From Streptomyces sp. DH37 (GTDB lineage: Bacteria; Actinomycetota; Actinomycetes; Streptomycetales; Streptomycetaceae), in the NCBI RefSeq assembly GCF_029813835.1, contig NZ_JARVKV010000002.1, positions 62,001-126,000 on the forward strand: a stretch of DNA of 64,000 bases, given 5' to 3'. This document shows, piece after piece, positions 34,634 to 44,348 of the stretch. Each line of letters opens with the position of its first letter. The stretch's first letter is position 1. The translations under genes were made by a program, and so were the position numbers. The notes beneath the pieces are model-generated. The model saw only the letters and a list, made by a program, of their open reading frames with translations. It searched no databases and had not been told where the DNA came from.

Positions 34634-34650
34634 TGCGAGCTGTTCGCAAC
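34634..34650. promoter_or_regulatory. Nur-like palindrome before the nickel transporter
   Basis: TTGCGA-GCTGT-TCGCAA is a perfect 6-5-6 inverted repeat. It keeps the TGC-A ... T-GCA contacts and 5-base spacer of the nickel-responsive Nur box (tGCaa-n5-ttGCA). It ends 30 bp before the nikA-like ATG. Confidence 0.6.
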
Positions 34651-34680
34651 AACGGTCTAGCCGCAACAGGAGTGTGGATC

Positions 34681-36279
34681 ATGGGAGTCCGGGCGATACG
34701 GGCGGCGGCCGCCGTGGCGGCCGGCGCGGTACTGGCGGGCGCGTCGGCCTGCTCCGCGCCGTCCGACGGGAAGGGCGGCGCCGGCGGCGGTGCCGGGGAC
34801 TCCCTGGTCGTGGGCATCGCGCAGGAGCCGGACACCCTCAGCCCCCTGCTCGGCTACGGCAAGGACGGCAACTCCAAGATCTTCGACGGGCTGCTGCGGC
34901 ACGACGCCGGCATGGAACTGCGGCCCGCCCTCGCCGCGAAGCTCCCCGAGGTCGGCGACGGCGGCCGGACGTACACCTACACCCTGCGCGAGGGGGTGAC
35001 CTTCAGCGACGGCACCCCGTTCGACGCCGAGGACGTGGTCTTCACCTACGAGACCATCCTCGACGAGAAGACCAACAACCCCTCCAAGGGCGAACTGGAC
35101 GCCCTCGACAGCGTGACCGCCCGGGGCGACGACACCGTCGTCTTCCGCCTCAAGTACCCCTACGCCGCCTTCGCCGAGCGCACCGTGCTGCCCATCGCCT
35201 CCAAGGAGGCCGCGGCCGGACAGGACGTCAACACCGGCCCGTACAACACCGAGCCGGTCGGCACCGGCCCCTACGTCCTCACCGGCTGGAGCCGCGGCGA
35301 GAAGCTCACCTTCGAGGCCAACCCCGACTACTGGGGCGGCGCGCCGGAGGTCGAGAGGCTCACCATGGCGATCATCAAGGACGACGACGTGCGCGCCACC
35401 CGGCTGCGCTCCGGCGACCTCGACGCCGCGGTCCTGCCGCCCGCCCTCGCCGACACCTTCGCGAAGGACGACGGCAGGCGCGTGATCCGGGCGAAGACCG
35501 CCGACTTCCGCGCCGTCACCCTCCCCACCGCGGGCGGCGTCACCGGCGACCGGGCCGTCCGCCGGGCCCTGGACACCGCCGTCGACCGCCGGGCGATCGT
35601 CGACAGCGTGCTGGGCGGCGCCGGCCGCGCCGCGTACGGCCCCGTGCCCACCGACAGCCCCTGGTTCGCCAAGGGCACCGAGCGCCGCCACGACCCGCGC
35701 GAGGCCGAGGAGATCCTGGACGAGGCCGGCTGGAGGACGGGCGAGGACGGGGTGCGCCGCAAGGACGGCCGCCGCGCCGCCTTCACCCTCTGGTACCCCT
35801 CCGGCGACCGGCTGCGCCAGGAGCACGCCCTCGCCTACGCCTCCGACGCCAAGGAGATCGGCATCGACATCACCGTCGAGTCCGGCACCTGGGAGGTGAT
35901 CGAGCCGCGGATGAAGGACGACGCCGTCCTCTCCGGCGGCGGCAGTCCGGCCGACCCCGACTTCGACCTCTACCCCCTGCTGCACTCCTCCCTCGCCCTG
36001 GACGGCTTCAACAACATGGCCGCCTACGACAACCCGGACGTCGACCGCGCCCTGGAGGAGGCGCGCCGCACGGACGACCGCGCCGCCCGCGCCGAGGCGT
36101 ACGCCACCGTCCAGCGCGAACTGGCCGACGACCCCGGCTACACCTTCCTCACCCACATCGACCACGTGTACGTGATGGACGACGACTGGCAGGGCGTCAC
36201 CACTCAGCCCGAGCCCCACGACCACGGCCTGGGCGCGGGCCCGTGGTGGAACGTCGAGGACTGGCGGCCCAAGCAGTGA
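34681..36279 (+). CDS. nikA: nickel/peptide ABC transporter substrate-binding lipoprotein
   Basis: A 532-aa family 5 extracytoplasmic solute-binding protein. Signal peptide and lipobox end at VLAGASAC. LVVGIAQEPDTLSPLLGYG, YTYTLREGVTFSDGTPFDAE and NPDYWGGAPEV are the family blocks. Family 5 members bind peptides, or nickel chelates as in NikA. The order nikABCDE with full overlap and the Nur-like palindrome upstream favour nickel. AGGAG lies eight bases before ATG 34681. First gene of a five-gene operon. Confidence 0.85.
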   Translation: MGVRAIRAAAAVAAGAVLAGASACSAPSDGKGGAGGGAGDSLVVGIAQEPDTLSPLLGYGKDGNSKIFDGLLRHDAGMELRPALAAKLPEVGDGGRTYTYTLREGVTFSDGTPFDAEDVVFTYETILDEKTNNPSKGELDALDSVTARGDDTVVFRLKYPYAAFAERTVLPIASKEAAAGQDVNTGPYNTEPVGTGPYVLTGWSRGEKLTFEANPDYWGGAPEVERLTMAIIKDDDVRATRLRSGDLDAAVLPPALADTFAKDDGRRVIRAKTADFRAVTLPTAGGVTGDRAVRRALDTAVDRRAIVDSVLGGAGRAAYGPVPTDSPWFAKGTERRHDPREAEEILDEAGWRTGEDGVRRKDGRRAAFTLWYPSGDRLRQEHALAYASDAKEIGIDITVESGTWEVIEPRMKDDAVLSGGGSPADPDFDLYPLLHSSLALDGFNNMAAYDNPDVDRALEEARRTDDRAARAEAYATVQRELADDPGYTFLTHIDHVYVMDDDWQGVTTQPEPHDHGLGAGPWWNVEDWRPKQ

Positions 36280-37283
36280 AGACGGGACTGCGCGCGGGGC
36301 CGCCCTGGGGCGCGATGGCACGGCTGGCGGGACGGCGGGCGCTGGCCGCCGTCCCCGTCCTGGCCGCCGTGACCCTCGGCGTCTTCGCGCTCGCCGCCGC
36401 GTCCCCGTTCGACCCGGTGCGCCAGTACGCCGGGAGCGCCGGGCTGCGCGCCTCCCAGGAGACCCTCGACCAGCTGCGCGAGAACCTCGCCCTGGACGGC
36501 CCGTTCACCGAGCAGTGGTGGCGCTGGCTCACCTCCGCCGCGACCGGCGACCTCGGCCTGTCGGTCTCGCTGCGCCAGCCGGTCGCCCAGGTCGTCGGCG
36601 AGCGCCTGGGCTGGTCCGTGCTGCTGTGCGCGATCGCGTTCGTCCTGGCGGTGGTGCTCGGGACCGCGCTCGGCACCGCCGCCGCACGCCGCCGGGGCGG
36701 CTGGCTCGACCGCTGCGTCACCGGCGGCTCGTACGTCCTCCAGGCCGCCCCGCCGTTCTGGATCGGGCTGCTGGCCGTCTGGTTCTTCGCGCTCCAACTC
36801 GGGGTGCTGCCCGCCGGAGGGCTCACCGACAGCGGCGAGGAGACCGTCACCGCCGGCTCGCTGGTGCGCCATCTGGCGCTGCCGGTGACCGTGCTCGCCC
36901 TCTCCCAGCTCCCCTGGTTCGCGCTGTACGTACGGCAGGGCGTCGCCGACGCGCTCCACGAGGACCCGGTGCGCGGCGCCCGCGCCCGGGGCCTGCGCGA
37001 GCGGACCGTGCTGCTCGGCCACGCCCTGCGCTCGGGACTGCTGCCGGTGCTCACCCTCATCGGCTCCCGCGTTCCCGAGCTGATCACCGGGGCCCTGCTG
37101 GTGGAGACCGTCTTCAGCTGGCCCGGCATCGCCTCGGCCACCGTGGGGGCCGCCACCGCCACCGACTTCCCGCTGCTGGCCGCCGTGACCGTCCTCGCCA
37201 CCGCCGCCGTCCTCGCCGGGAACCTGCTGGCCGACCTGCTCTACGTGCTGGCCGACCCCCGGATCGACCCGGAGGAGATGTGA
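36276..37283 (+). CDS. nikB: nickel/peptide ABC transporter permease 1
   Basis: A 335-aa DppB/NikB-type permease with six helices. The binding-protein-dependent transport signature (EAA loop) is DALHEDPVRGARARGLRERT, and the C-terminus has LLVETVFSWPGIASATVGAA, typical of NikB/DppB. GTG 36276 overlaps the nikA stop by four bases; an internal ATG at 36315 is also possible. It pairs with the next gene to form the membrane channel. Confidence 0.88.
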   Translation: MKTGLRAGPPWGAMARLAGRRALAAVPVLAAVTLGVFALAAASPFDPVRQYAGSAGLRASQETLDQLRENLALDGPFTEQWWRWLTSAATGDLGLSVSLRQPVAQVVGERLGWSVLLCAIAFVLAVVLGTALGTAAARRRGGWLDRCVTGGSYVLQAAPPFWIGLLAVWFFALQLGVLPAGGLTDSGEETVTAGSLVRHLALPVTVLALSQLPWFALYVRQGVADALHEDPVRGARARGLRERTVLLGHALRSGLLPVLTLIGSRVPELITGALLVETVFSWPGIASATVGAATATDFPLLAAVTVLATAAVLAGNLLADLLYVLADPRIDPEEM

Positions 37284-38188
37284 CCGCTCCCGCCCCCACC
37301 CCCACTCCCGCCCCCACCTCTGCTCCCGCCCCCGCTCTGCGGCGCGCCGCCGGCCGGCCCCCGGGCGCCCGCGCGCTGCGCACCCGCGTCTCGGCCGTCC
37401 TCACCGCCGCCACCGTCCTGGCCGCGCTGCTCGTACCGGCGCTGTTCCCCCTGGACCAGCAGGCCGTCGACCTGGCCGCCAAGCTCCGGCCCCCCTCCTG
37501 GGAGCACCCGTTCGGCACCGACGAGCTGGGACGCGACCTGCTGCTGCGCTGCGTCCACGGGTTGCGCGTCTCCCTGCTGGTCGGCGTGGTCGCCGCACTG
37601 GTGGCCACGGTCGTCGGCATCGCCGTCGGCGGCCTGGCCGGGGCGCTGGGGGGCCGGACCGACCGGCTGGTGATGCGGGTCGTGGACGTCTTCGCCGCCG
37701 TGCCGCACCTGCTGCTGGGCATCTTCGTCGTGGCGATGTTCCGGCCCGGGATCTGGCCCGTCATCGCCTCCGTCGGCCTCACCCACTGGCTGTCCACCGC
37801 CCGCATCGTCCGCGCCGAGACCCACTCCCTGCGCAACCGCCCCTACGTGGACGCCGCGGTCTCCGGCGGCGCCTCGCGGTGGCGGGTGGCCGTGCGCCAC
37901 CTGCTGCCCGGCGTACTGCCGCAGGCCGGGCTCGCGGCCGTGCTGATGGTGCCGCACGCGATCTGGCACGAGTCCGCGCTGTCCTTCCTGGGTCTGGGCA
38001 TCCCCGCCCACCAGGCCAGCCTCGGCACCATGGCCGAGGCCGCGCGCGGCTCGCTGCTCGCGGGCGCCTGGTGGCCCACCCTCTGGCCCGGCCTGTTCAT
38101 CGTCGTCCCCACCCTCGCCATCGCCGGGGTCGCCGGCGCCTGGCGCGAGCGGATCAACCCGCGCATGAGATCGGAGCTGACGCTGTGA
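37280..38188 (+). CDS. nikC: nickel/peptide ABC transporter permease 2
   Basis: A 302-aa DppC/NikC-type permease. A Pro/Ala/Thr tail (TPTPAPTSAPAPA) precedes the first helix. PPSWEHPFGTDELGRDLLLR is the family block before the core, SLRNRPYVDAAVSGGASRWR the EAA loop, and ESALSFLGLGIPAHQASLG the conserved end. GTG 37280 overlaps the nikB stop (GTGA). Confidence 0.9.
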   Translation: MTAPAPTPTPAPTSAPAPALRRAAGRPPGARALRTRVSAVLTAATVLAALLVPALFPLDQQAVDLAAKLRPPSWEHPFGTDELGRDLLLRCVHGLRVSLLVGVVAALVATVVGIAVGGLAGALGGRTDRLVMRVVDVFAAVPHLLLGIFVVAMFRPGIWPVIASVGLTHWLSTARIVRAETHSLRNRPYVDAAVSGGASRWRVAVRHLLPGVLPQAGLAAVLMVPHAIWHESALSFLGLGIPAHQASLGTMAEAARGSLLAGAWWPTLWPGLFIVVPTLAIAGVAGAWRERINPRMRSELTL

Positions 38189-39153
38189 CGGCCCGGCTGT
38201 CCGTGAGAGAGCTGTCCGTACGCTTCCCGCTGCGCGGCGGGCGCACCGTCGCCGCCGTCACCGACGTGTCCTTCGACCTCGCGGCGGGGGAGTGCCTGGT
38301 CCTGGTGGGGGAGAGCGGCTGCGGCAAGTCGGTGCTGGCCTCGGCGCTGCTGGGACTGCTGCCCGGCAACGCCCGCACCGGCGGCGCGGCCCTGCTGGAC
38401 GGCCTGGACCTGCTCACCGCCGGGGAGGCCGCCCTGGCCCGCACCGTACGAGGGCGCCGCATCGCCCTCGTACCGCAGAGCCCCGCCGCGCACCTCACCC
38501 CCGTGCGCACCGTCCGCTCCCAACTGGAGGAGACGGTGCGGGAGCTGACCGGCACCCGCGGACCGGGGCTGCGCGAGGCCGCCGAACGGGCCGCCGCGCG
38601 CGCCGCGTTCCCCGCCGACCACCTCGACCGGTACCCGCACCAGCTCTCCGGCGGCCTCGCCCAGCGCGCCGCCACCGCCCTCGCCCTCGTCGGCGACGCC
38701 CCGCTGCTGATCGCGGACGAGCCGACCACCGGCCTGGACCGGGAACTGGTGGACCGCACCGTGGACGAACTGCGCCGCCACGTGGACGCCGGCCGCGGGC
38801 TGCTGGTCATCACCCACGACCTGGCCGCCGCCGAGCGCATCGCCGACCGGGTGGCGGTGATGTACGCCGGACGCGTCGTCGAACTCGCCGACGCCGTGGA
38901 CTTCTTCGGCGCGCCCGGCCCCCGGCACCCGTACGCCCGCGGCCTGCTGGACGCCCTGCCCGAGCGGGCCTTCACCCCCATTCCCGGCATGCCGCCCGAA
39001 CTGGACGCCCTGCCCGGCGGCTGCGCCTTCGCCCCGCGCTGCGACCGCGCCACCGGCGCCTGCGCCGCCGTACCCGCCCTGACCGGCGGACGCGCCGGGG
39101 CGGTCGCCTGCCACCACGCGCACTCACCCGCACCGGAGACCGCCGATGCCTGA
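38185..39153 (+). CDS. nikD: nickel/peptide ABC transporter ATPase 1
   Basis: A 322-aa ABC ATPase of the oligopeptide/nickel subfamily. Walker A is GESGCGKS, the Q-loop follows ALVPQSP, the signature is LSGGLAQRA, and Walker B is LLIADEPTTGLD with switch His in VITHD. The C-terminal OppD-type extension has the Cys cluster CAFAPRCDRATGAC. GTG 38185 overlaps the nikC stop. It overlaps the next gene by eight bases. Confidence 0.92.
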   Translation: MTARLSVRELSVRFPLRGGRTVAAVTDVSFDLAAGECLVLVGESGCGKSVLASALLGLLPGNARTGGAALLDGLDLLTAGEAALARTVRGRRIALVPQSPAAHLTPVRTVRSQLEETVRELTGTRGPGLREAAERAAARAAFPADHLDRYPHQLSGGLAQRAATALALVGDAPLLIADEPTTGLDRELVDRTVDELRRHVDAGRGLLVITHDLAAAERIADRVAVMYAGRVVELADAVDFFGAPGPRHPYARGLLDALPERAFTPIPGMPPELDALPGGCAFAPRCDRATGACAAVPALTGGRAGAVACHHAHSPAPETADA

Positions 39154-39928
39154 GCCGAGACCCGAGCCGACACCCGAGCCGGCACCCGAACCGGCGTACG
39201 CTCCGGCGGCCGGACCGACGACCGAACCGGCCCTCGAACTGCTCGACATCACCGCCGGGTACGACCGCCGCGCGCCCGTCCTGGACGGGGTCTCCCTGAC
39301 CGTGGGCGACGGCGAGGCCGTCGGACTGCTCGGCCCCAGCGGCTGCGGCAAGTCCACCCTCGCCCGCGTCGCCGCCCTGCTCCACCGGCCGTACGCGGGC
39401 ACCGTACGGCTGGCCGGCCGCCCGGCGCACGGCTTCCGCCACCGTGCCCCGCGCGAGCTGCGGACCTCCGTCGGCGTCGTCTTCCAGCAGCCCCGTCTCG
39501 CCGCCGACCCGCGCCTCACCCTCGCCGACCTCGTCGCCGAACCGCTGCGCGCCACCGGGCGGCGCGGCGAGATCCCCGGCCGGCTGCCCGCGCTGGCCGC
39601 CTCCGTCGGACTCGGCGGCGACCTGCTCGCCCGCCGCCCGCACGAGGTCAGCGACGGCCAGCTCCAGCGCGCCTGCCTGGCCCGCGCGCTCGTCCTCCGC
39701 CCGAAGCTGCTGGTCTGCGACGAGATGACCGCGATGCTCGACGCCTCCACCACCGCCGCCCTCGTCGCCGCCGTGGAGGACCACCGCCGCGAACACGGCA
39801 CCGCGCTGCTCGCGGTCGGCCACGACCGGGTCCTGCTGGAGCGCTGGTGCGACCGCGTGGTGGACTTCCCCGGCGGCCCGGACGCCCCACGCCCTCTTGC
39901 CCGACCGGCTCGCCCGCGGGGAGGGTGA
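39146..39928 (+). CDS. nikE: nickel/peptide ABC transporter ATPase 2
   Basis: A 260-aa ABC ATPase. A repetitive N-terminal tail of Pro-Glu units (PEPRPEPTPEPAPEPAYAPA) precedes the domain. Walker A is GPSGCGKST, Q-loop VVFQQPRL, a changed signature VSDGQLQRA instead of LSGGQ, Walker B LLVCDEMTAMLD and switch His in VGHD. The VSDGQ variant and short C-terminus fit NikE-like partners. Last gene of the operon. Confidence 0.9.
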   Translation: MPEPRPEPTPEPAPEPAYAPAAGPTTEPALELLDITAGYDRRAPVLDGVSLTVGDGEAVGLLGPSGCGKSTLARVAALLHRPYAGTVRLAGRPAHGFRHRAPRELRTSVGVVFQQPRLAADPRLTLADLVAEPLRATGRRGEIPGRLPALAASVGLGGDLLARRPHEVSDGQLQRACLARALVLRPKLLVCDEMTAMLDASTTAALVAAVEDHRREHGTALLAVGHDRVLLERWCDRVVDFPGGPDAPRPLARPARPRGG

Positions 39929-40000
39929 CGGCGGGGGAACCGCCGCCCGCGCGCCGGGCGGGCTCTCCCGCGACACGCAGGACGTGGGAAGGGGAGGGAC

Positions 40001-40891
40001 ATGACGGTATCCGCGCCGGGGAGGGACGAGCGGCTGCGGCGGCCTTCGGGGCTGCGGTCGCTGCGGCTGGGCGAGCTGAGGGTGACCTATGTGCCGGACG
40101 GCGCGGCGCAGCTCGTACCGCACCTGTGGCTGCCGGGCACCACCGGGGAGGTGTGGGCCGAGCACCCCGAGTACCTCGACGAATCCGGCCATCTGGTGGC
40201 CAGCATCGGCGGACTGCTGGTGGAGCACGGCGAGAGGGCCCTGCTGATCGACACCGGCTTCGGGCCGCACTCGGTCCCCGCCCAGCCGGGCAGCCCCCTC
40301 GGGGCCGTCCGCAGCGGCGCGCTCCCGGCCGGCCTGGCCCGGGCCGGCCGCCGCCCCGAGGACATCGAGGCGGTGGCCGTCACCCACCTCCACATCGACC
40401 ACGGCGGCTGGGCCTGGCACCCCGACCCGGCGGAGGGCCGCTTCCTCTTCGCCCACGCCGACCACCTGCTGACCAGGCCCGAGTGGGAGCAGCGCCATCT
40501 CGCCGAGGCCTCCGGCATCACACGGGAGATGCTCGCGGCGATCGACCCCCGCGTGCGCACCGTGGAGGACGGCGAGGAGGTCTTCCCCGGCGTACGGGTG
40601 GAGTACGCCGCCGGCCACACGGTCGGGCACGCCGTGTACGTCATCAGCTCGGGCGGACGGCGGCTGATCGCCTTCGGCGACGCGATGCACTCGCCGCTCC
40701 AGGCCGACCATCCGGAGTGGCCCGCCCTCCCCGACCACGACCCGGAACGGGCGGCCGCGTTCCGCCGGCGCCTCCTCGACGAACTGGAGGAGCCCGGCAC
40801 GATCGGCTTCGGCGGCCACTTCGCCGACGTGGTGTTCGGCCGCGTCCGCCGGGGCGGCCCCGGCCCCGCCTGGCAGCCGTACGAGGGGTGA
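40001..40891 (+). CDS. MBL-fold metallo-hydrolase
   Basis: A 296-aa metallo-beta-lactamase-fold hydrolase. The metal motif is HLHIDH (129-134), with further ligands in AAGHTVGHAVYV and FGDAMH. The GGLLVEHGERALLIDTGFG strand set is that of the AttM/lactonase-like branch. It could hydrolyse lactones or esters; the substrate is unknown. GGGGAGGG precedes ATG 40001. It follows the nik operon by 72 bp and is probably separate. Confidence 0.88.
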   Translation: MTVSAPGRDERLRRPSGLRSLRLGELRVTYVPDGAAQLVPHLWLPGTTGEVWAEHPEYLDESGHLVASIGGLLVEHGERALLIDTGFGPHSVPAQPGSPLGAVRSGALPAGLARAGRRPEDIEAVAVTHLHIDHGGWAWHPDPAEGRFLFAHADHLLTRPEWEQRHLAEASGITREMLAAIDPRVRTVEDGEEVFPGVRVEYAAGHTVGHAVYVISSGGRRLIAFGDAMHSPLQADHPEWPALPDHDPERAAAFRRRLLDELEEPGTIGFGGHFADVVFGRVRRGGPGPAWQPYEG

Positions 40892-41158
40892 GCCGCGCCG
40901 GGCCCCGGCCGCCGGCACCCCGCGGGGCCGCCGCCGCGCCCTCCGGCGGGAGCCCGCGGCCGGTCGGAGGGGACGGCCCGCGTCGCCCCCCGGCGAACGG
41001 ACGCGGGGCCGCGCGGCCGACTCCCCGAAACGGCCGGGCGGCCGGGCGGTCGTTGCTACGATCCGCCACACATCACACGGGGGTTCGGCCGGGGGTCCCG
41101 CTTCCCGGTTCTGGTGGCCGCCTCCCCGTGGCCGTTCAGATCTCGGGGAGGGGATCCC

Positions 41159-44100
41159 GTGTTCGCTCGTCCTACCTCCGCGCGCGGCCGGCCGTCCGTA
41201 CGGGCGTCCGTCGCCGCGGCCGTCGCCACCGTCACCGTCACCGCCCTGGGGCCGATGGCGCCCCCGGCGTCGGCGGACACCCCGCAGGAGACGGTGGTCC
41301 CGGCCACCGAACGCACCATCGACGTCTCGGCGGTGCCGTACAGGGCGGAAAGCGCCTGGGACGCGGACGGGGCGGGCGCCCGGGGGGTCTTCCACACCCT
41401 GGAGGGCCGCTCCGGGCTGCAGTGGACGCGCTACTCCGACGGCGAGACCGTCGCCGTGCCCCGGCCGGAGGGCGCGGGGGAGCCCCTGGCCACCGGCAGC
41501 GACGTGCTCGCCCACCGGGAGGGCGCCGAGATCACCCTCCGGGACGTGGCCGAGCAGGAGGCCGACGTCCTGCGCATCCCCGCGGGGCAGTCCTTCCACC
41601 GGGTCTTCGGATCCACGGTCGTCACCCACGAGACGGTCACCGCGGAGGACGGGACCTCCGTCAGGGTCCCGCACCTCCTGACCCCCGGGGCCGACGGAGG
41701 CGTACGCGACCTGGCGGTCGGGGGGATGCCCGCGGGATCGGTCCTCGGCGCCGCGGTGGCCGCCGACGAGAGGAGCATGGTCTTCCTGGGGAGCGTGGAC
41801 GGGCAGCGGCGGATGGTGCTCGTCGACCGCGGGACCGGGCGCGTGGAGGGCTGGACCGCGCCGGTCCCGGACGCCTACGCCTACGCGGTGCCGACCTCCG
41901 GCCACCTGGCGATGTACGGCCTCACCGAGGAGACGATCCTGGTGGCGTCGCGCGACGACCTGTCGGCCGCCCCGGCCGAGGTCGAGCTGGAGGGCGGGAC
42001 CGTCACCCCGGGGCACGACCTGGCGGCGGTGGGCGACTGGCTGGTCTACCGCGAGCGCGCCGGCAGACCGGCCGTCAGGGCGGTACCGGCGACGGGCGGC
42101 GAGCCGGTCACGCTGTTCGCGTCCGCCTACCCGGCCGTCTCCCAGGAGCTCTCGGGCACCGCCGTGGTCGTCGGCCGGACCGGCCTCGGCGAGGAGGACG
42201 ACTGGGGCATCCACCGCGTGACCGAGGGCGCCGACGGCCGGCCGGCCGTCGTCACGGCCAAGCCGCTCCCGCGCCCGGACGTGACGATCCGGGGGGTGTC
42301 GCTGGCCCACGGGCGGCTGGTCGTCACCGACGACAGCCGGGGCCGCAGGGAGTCCTGGCTGCGGACCGTCACCGCGACGGGCGTTCCCGAGTTCGGCGAA
42401 CGCACCCTGTTCACGGACGGCGGCACCCGGTTCGCCCCGTGCCCGGCCGAGGACCCCGGGTGTGCGGGGACCCAGGGCCTCGCGGACGGGCGGATCGCCT
42501 GGCTGGACCGGGGGACCGGCGGACAGGACACGATCCGGGTCGACGGCCAGGGGACGTACGACGACTTCTCCTTCCCCGCCGGGGCCGGCGGGCGGATCAC
42601 GGACGTGTCCGGCCGGTATCTGGTCCACACCGCGGCCGACCGGCAGAGCGTGTACCGGATCGGGTACTTCCGCAATCCCGTGCTGACCCGTGAGCCGGGG
42701 CCGGCCGCCGTGTGGGGCGATCTGCTGTGGACACCGGGGGCCGCGCCGGGCGTGGTCACCGCCTACGACCTGGCGGCGGGGAGGACCGTGGCGACGGTGG
42801 ACACCGGGGCGGGGTGTGTGCCCGAGGAACTGCAGGCCGTCGGCCGCCGACTGTACGTGGACTGCTCCGGCGGTGCGCCCTCGGTGGTCTACGACCGCGC
42901 GGCGGGGACGACGGTGACCGTGCCGCCGGGCGAGGCGCTGCTGGGGGACGGCTATGTCGTCACCCACGACCGCGCCTCCGGGCAGCTGGTCCTCACCACG
43001 GTGACCGGCGGGGCGGCGTCCGGCCGGGTGATCGGGGAGCTGCCCGACACCGGGGGCTCGCAGCGCCACGTGCGCTGGACGGTGGACGAGTTCGGCGGGC
43101 ACGCGGCCTGGGTGGACGGCCGGGAGCGCGTCCACATCGTGCCCTCGGGCGTCCCCACCGGCTCTCTGGCCACCGTCGGGGCGCCCGACGACGCTCCCGA
43201 GGTGTGGGCGGCGACCTCCGAGGCCGCGCCCTCCCGGCTCACCTCCGTCCTGCTGTCCAAGCCGGCCGCCCGCTGGACGCTGACCGTGCGGGACGCCGTG
43301 ACGGGCCGGACGGTCGACACGTCCACGGGCGCCGTGGCCGCGGGGCGCGGCCGGCTCGACGTCGGCTGGCACGGCATCCACCCGAGTGCGTCCCGCGACG
43401 TGTTCCTGCCGAACGGCAGGTACGCCTGGACGCTGTCGGTCGCCCCGGCAGACGGGAGCGGCGCAGCCCTGGAACACGGCGGGACGGTCGTGCTGCGGGG
43501 CGGCGGCCCGGCACGCCACGACCACGTCGGGCCGAAGCAGCCGGACGGCGTGGGCGACCTGCTGACGGTGAGCACGGGCGGCTGGCTGACGTTCCAGCAG
43601 GGTGACGGTTCCGGCGGTTTCTCCGGCAAGACGTCGGCGGACGGCTGGTCGAACCAGATCCTGGCGGTGCCGTTCGGGGACCTGAACCAGGACAACTGCA
43701 ACGACGTGCTGGTGCGGATGCCGGACGGCGAACTGCGCGGCTACCAGCCCGAGTGCGGGGACGCGGTCGCGCCCGACACGCCCCACACCGCTCTGGGCAC
43801 CGGCTGGGGCGCGTACAACGTCCTGACCTCACCCGGCGACCTGACCGGCGACGGCCGCGCCGACCTGCTGGCGCGGCAGGCGTCCACCGGCGACATCCAC
43901 CTCTTCGCCGCGAAGGGCGACGGCACGCTGGCGGCGGGGAAGAAGATCCGCTCGGCGTGGACGACGTACACCAAGGTCGTCGGAGTGGGAGACCTGACCG
44001 GCGACGGCCACGGCGACGTCCTGGCCCACCGCAAGGACGGCGCCCTCTTCCGCTACGACGGCACCGGCACCGGCCTGCTCGAGGAGCGCGTGCAACTGGT

Positions 44101-44287
44101 GTCCAACTGGGGCCTGTCGTACGACACCCTGGTCGGCGTCGGCGACATCACCGGCGACGGCCACGCCGACGTCGTCGTCCGCGACACCAGCGGGGTGCTC
44201 TACCGCAACAACGGCAAGGGCGACGGCACCCTCACCGGCCGCCACGAGATCTCCGCCGGCTGGGGAGGCTACAAGGGCCTGTTCTGA
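41159..44287 (+). CDS. secreted FG-GAP/VCBS repeat protein
   Basis: A 1042-aa exported protein. The signal peptide (residues 1-39) ends at PPASADTP. The long middle looks like a beta-propeller (repeated 40-residue blocks such as AVGDWLVYRERAGRPAVRAV), followed by a FlgD-like Ig segment (HPSASRDVFLPNGRYAWTLS). The C-terminal 230 residues hold four FG-GAP/VCBS units with calcium-binding loops (GDLNQDNCNDVLVR, GDLTGDGRADLLAR, GDLTGDGHGDVLAH, GDITGDGHADVVVR). GTG 41159 is chosen because GGGGAGGGG lies just before it. Likely a cell-surface or matrix protein; ligand unknown. Confidence 0.88.
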   Translation: MFARPTSARGRPSVRASVAAAVATVTVTALGPMAPPASADTPQETVVPATERTIDVSAVPYRAESAWDADGAGARGVFHTLEGRSGLQWTRYSDGETVAVPRPEGAGEPLATGSDVLAHREGAEITLRDVAEQEADVLRIPAGQSFHRVFGSTVVTHETVTAEDGTSVRVPHLLTPGADGGVRDLAVGGMPAGSVLGAAVAADERSMVFLGSVDGQRRMVLVDRGTGRVEGWTAPVPDAYAYAVPTSGHLAMYGLTEETILVASRDDLSAAPAEVELEGGTVTPGHDLAAVGDWLVYRERAGRPAVRAVPATGGEPVTLFASAYPAVSQELSGTAVVVGRTGLGEEDDWGIHRVTEGADGRPAVVTAKPLPRPDVTIRGVSLAHGRLVVTDDSRGRRESWLRTVTATGVPEFGERTLFTDGGTRFAPCPAEDPGCAGTQGLADGRIAWLDRGTGGQDTIRVDGQGTYDDFSFPAGAGGRITDVSGRYLVHTAADRQSVYRIGYFRNPVLTREPGPAAVWGDLLWTPGAAPGVVTAYDLAAGRTVATVDTGAGCVPEELQAVGRRLYVDCSGGAPSVVYDRAAGTTVTVPPGEALLGDGYVVTHDRASGQLVLTTVTGGAASGRVIGELPDTGGSQRHVRWTVDEFGGHAAWVDGRERVHIVPSGVPTGSLATVGAPDDAPEVWAATSEAAPSRLTSVLLSKPAARWTLTVRDAVTGRTVDTSTGAVAAGRGRLDVGWHGIHPSASRDVFLPNGRYAWTLSVAPADGSGAALEHGGTVVLRGGGPARHDHVGPKQPDGVGDLLTVSTGGWLTFQQGDGSGGFSGKTSADGWSNQILAVPFGDLNQDNCNDVLVRMPDGELRGYQPECGDAVAPDTPHTALGTGWGAYNVLTSPGDLTGDGRADLLARQASTGDIHLFAAKGDGTLAAGKKIRSAWTTYTKVVGVGDLTGDGHGDVLAHRKDGALFRYDGTGTGLLEERVQLVSNWGLSYDTLVGVGDITGDGHADVVVRDTSGVLYRNNGKGDGTLTGRHEISAGWGGYKGLF

Positions 44288-44308
44288 CGCACCGGCCCGG
44301 CACACCGG

Positions 44309-44339
44309 GGCCGGAGGGACGTCCCGCGTCCCTCCGGCC
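44309..44339. terminator. bidirectional terminator
   Basis: A perfect 13-bp stem (44309-44321 with 44327-44339) and a 5-base loop between the converging FG-GAP and GPP34 genes. Confidence 0.85.
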
Positions 44340-44348
44340 GCGGCCGGT

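Noticed and set aside
38972-43786. 1604-aa minus-strand ORF
   Set aside because: Antisense to nikD, nikE, the MBL gene and the FG-GAP gene, which all have recognisable motifs.
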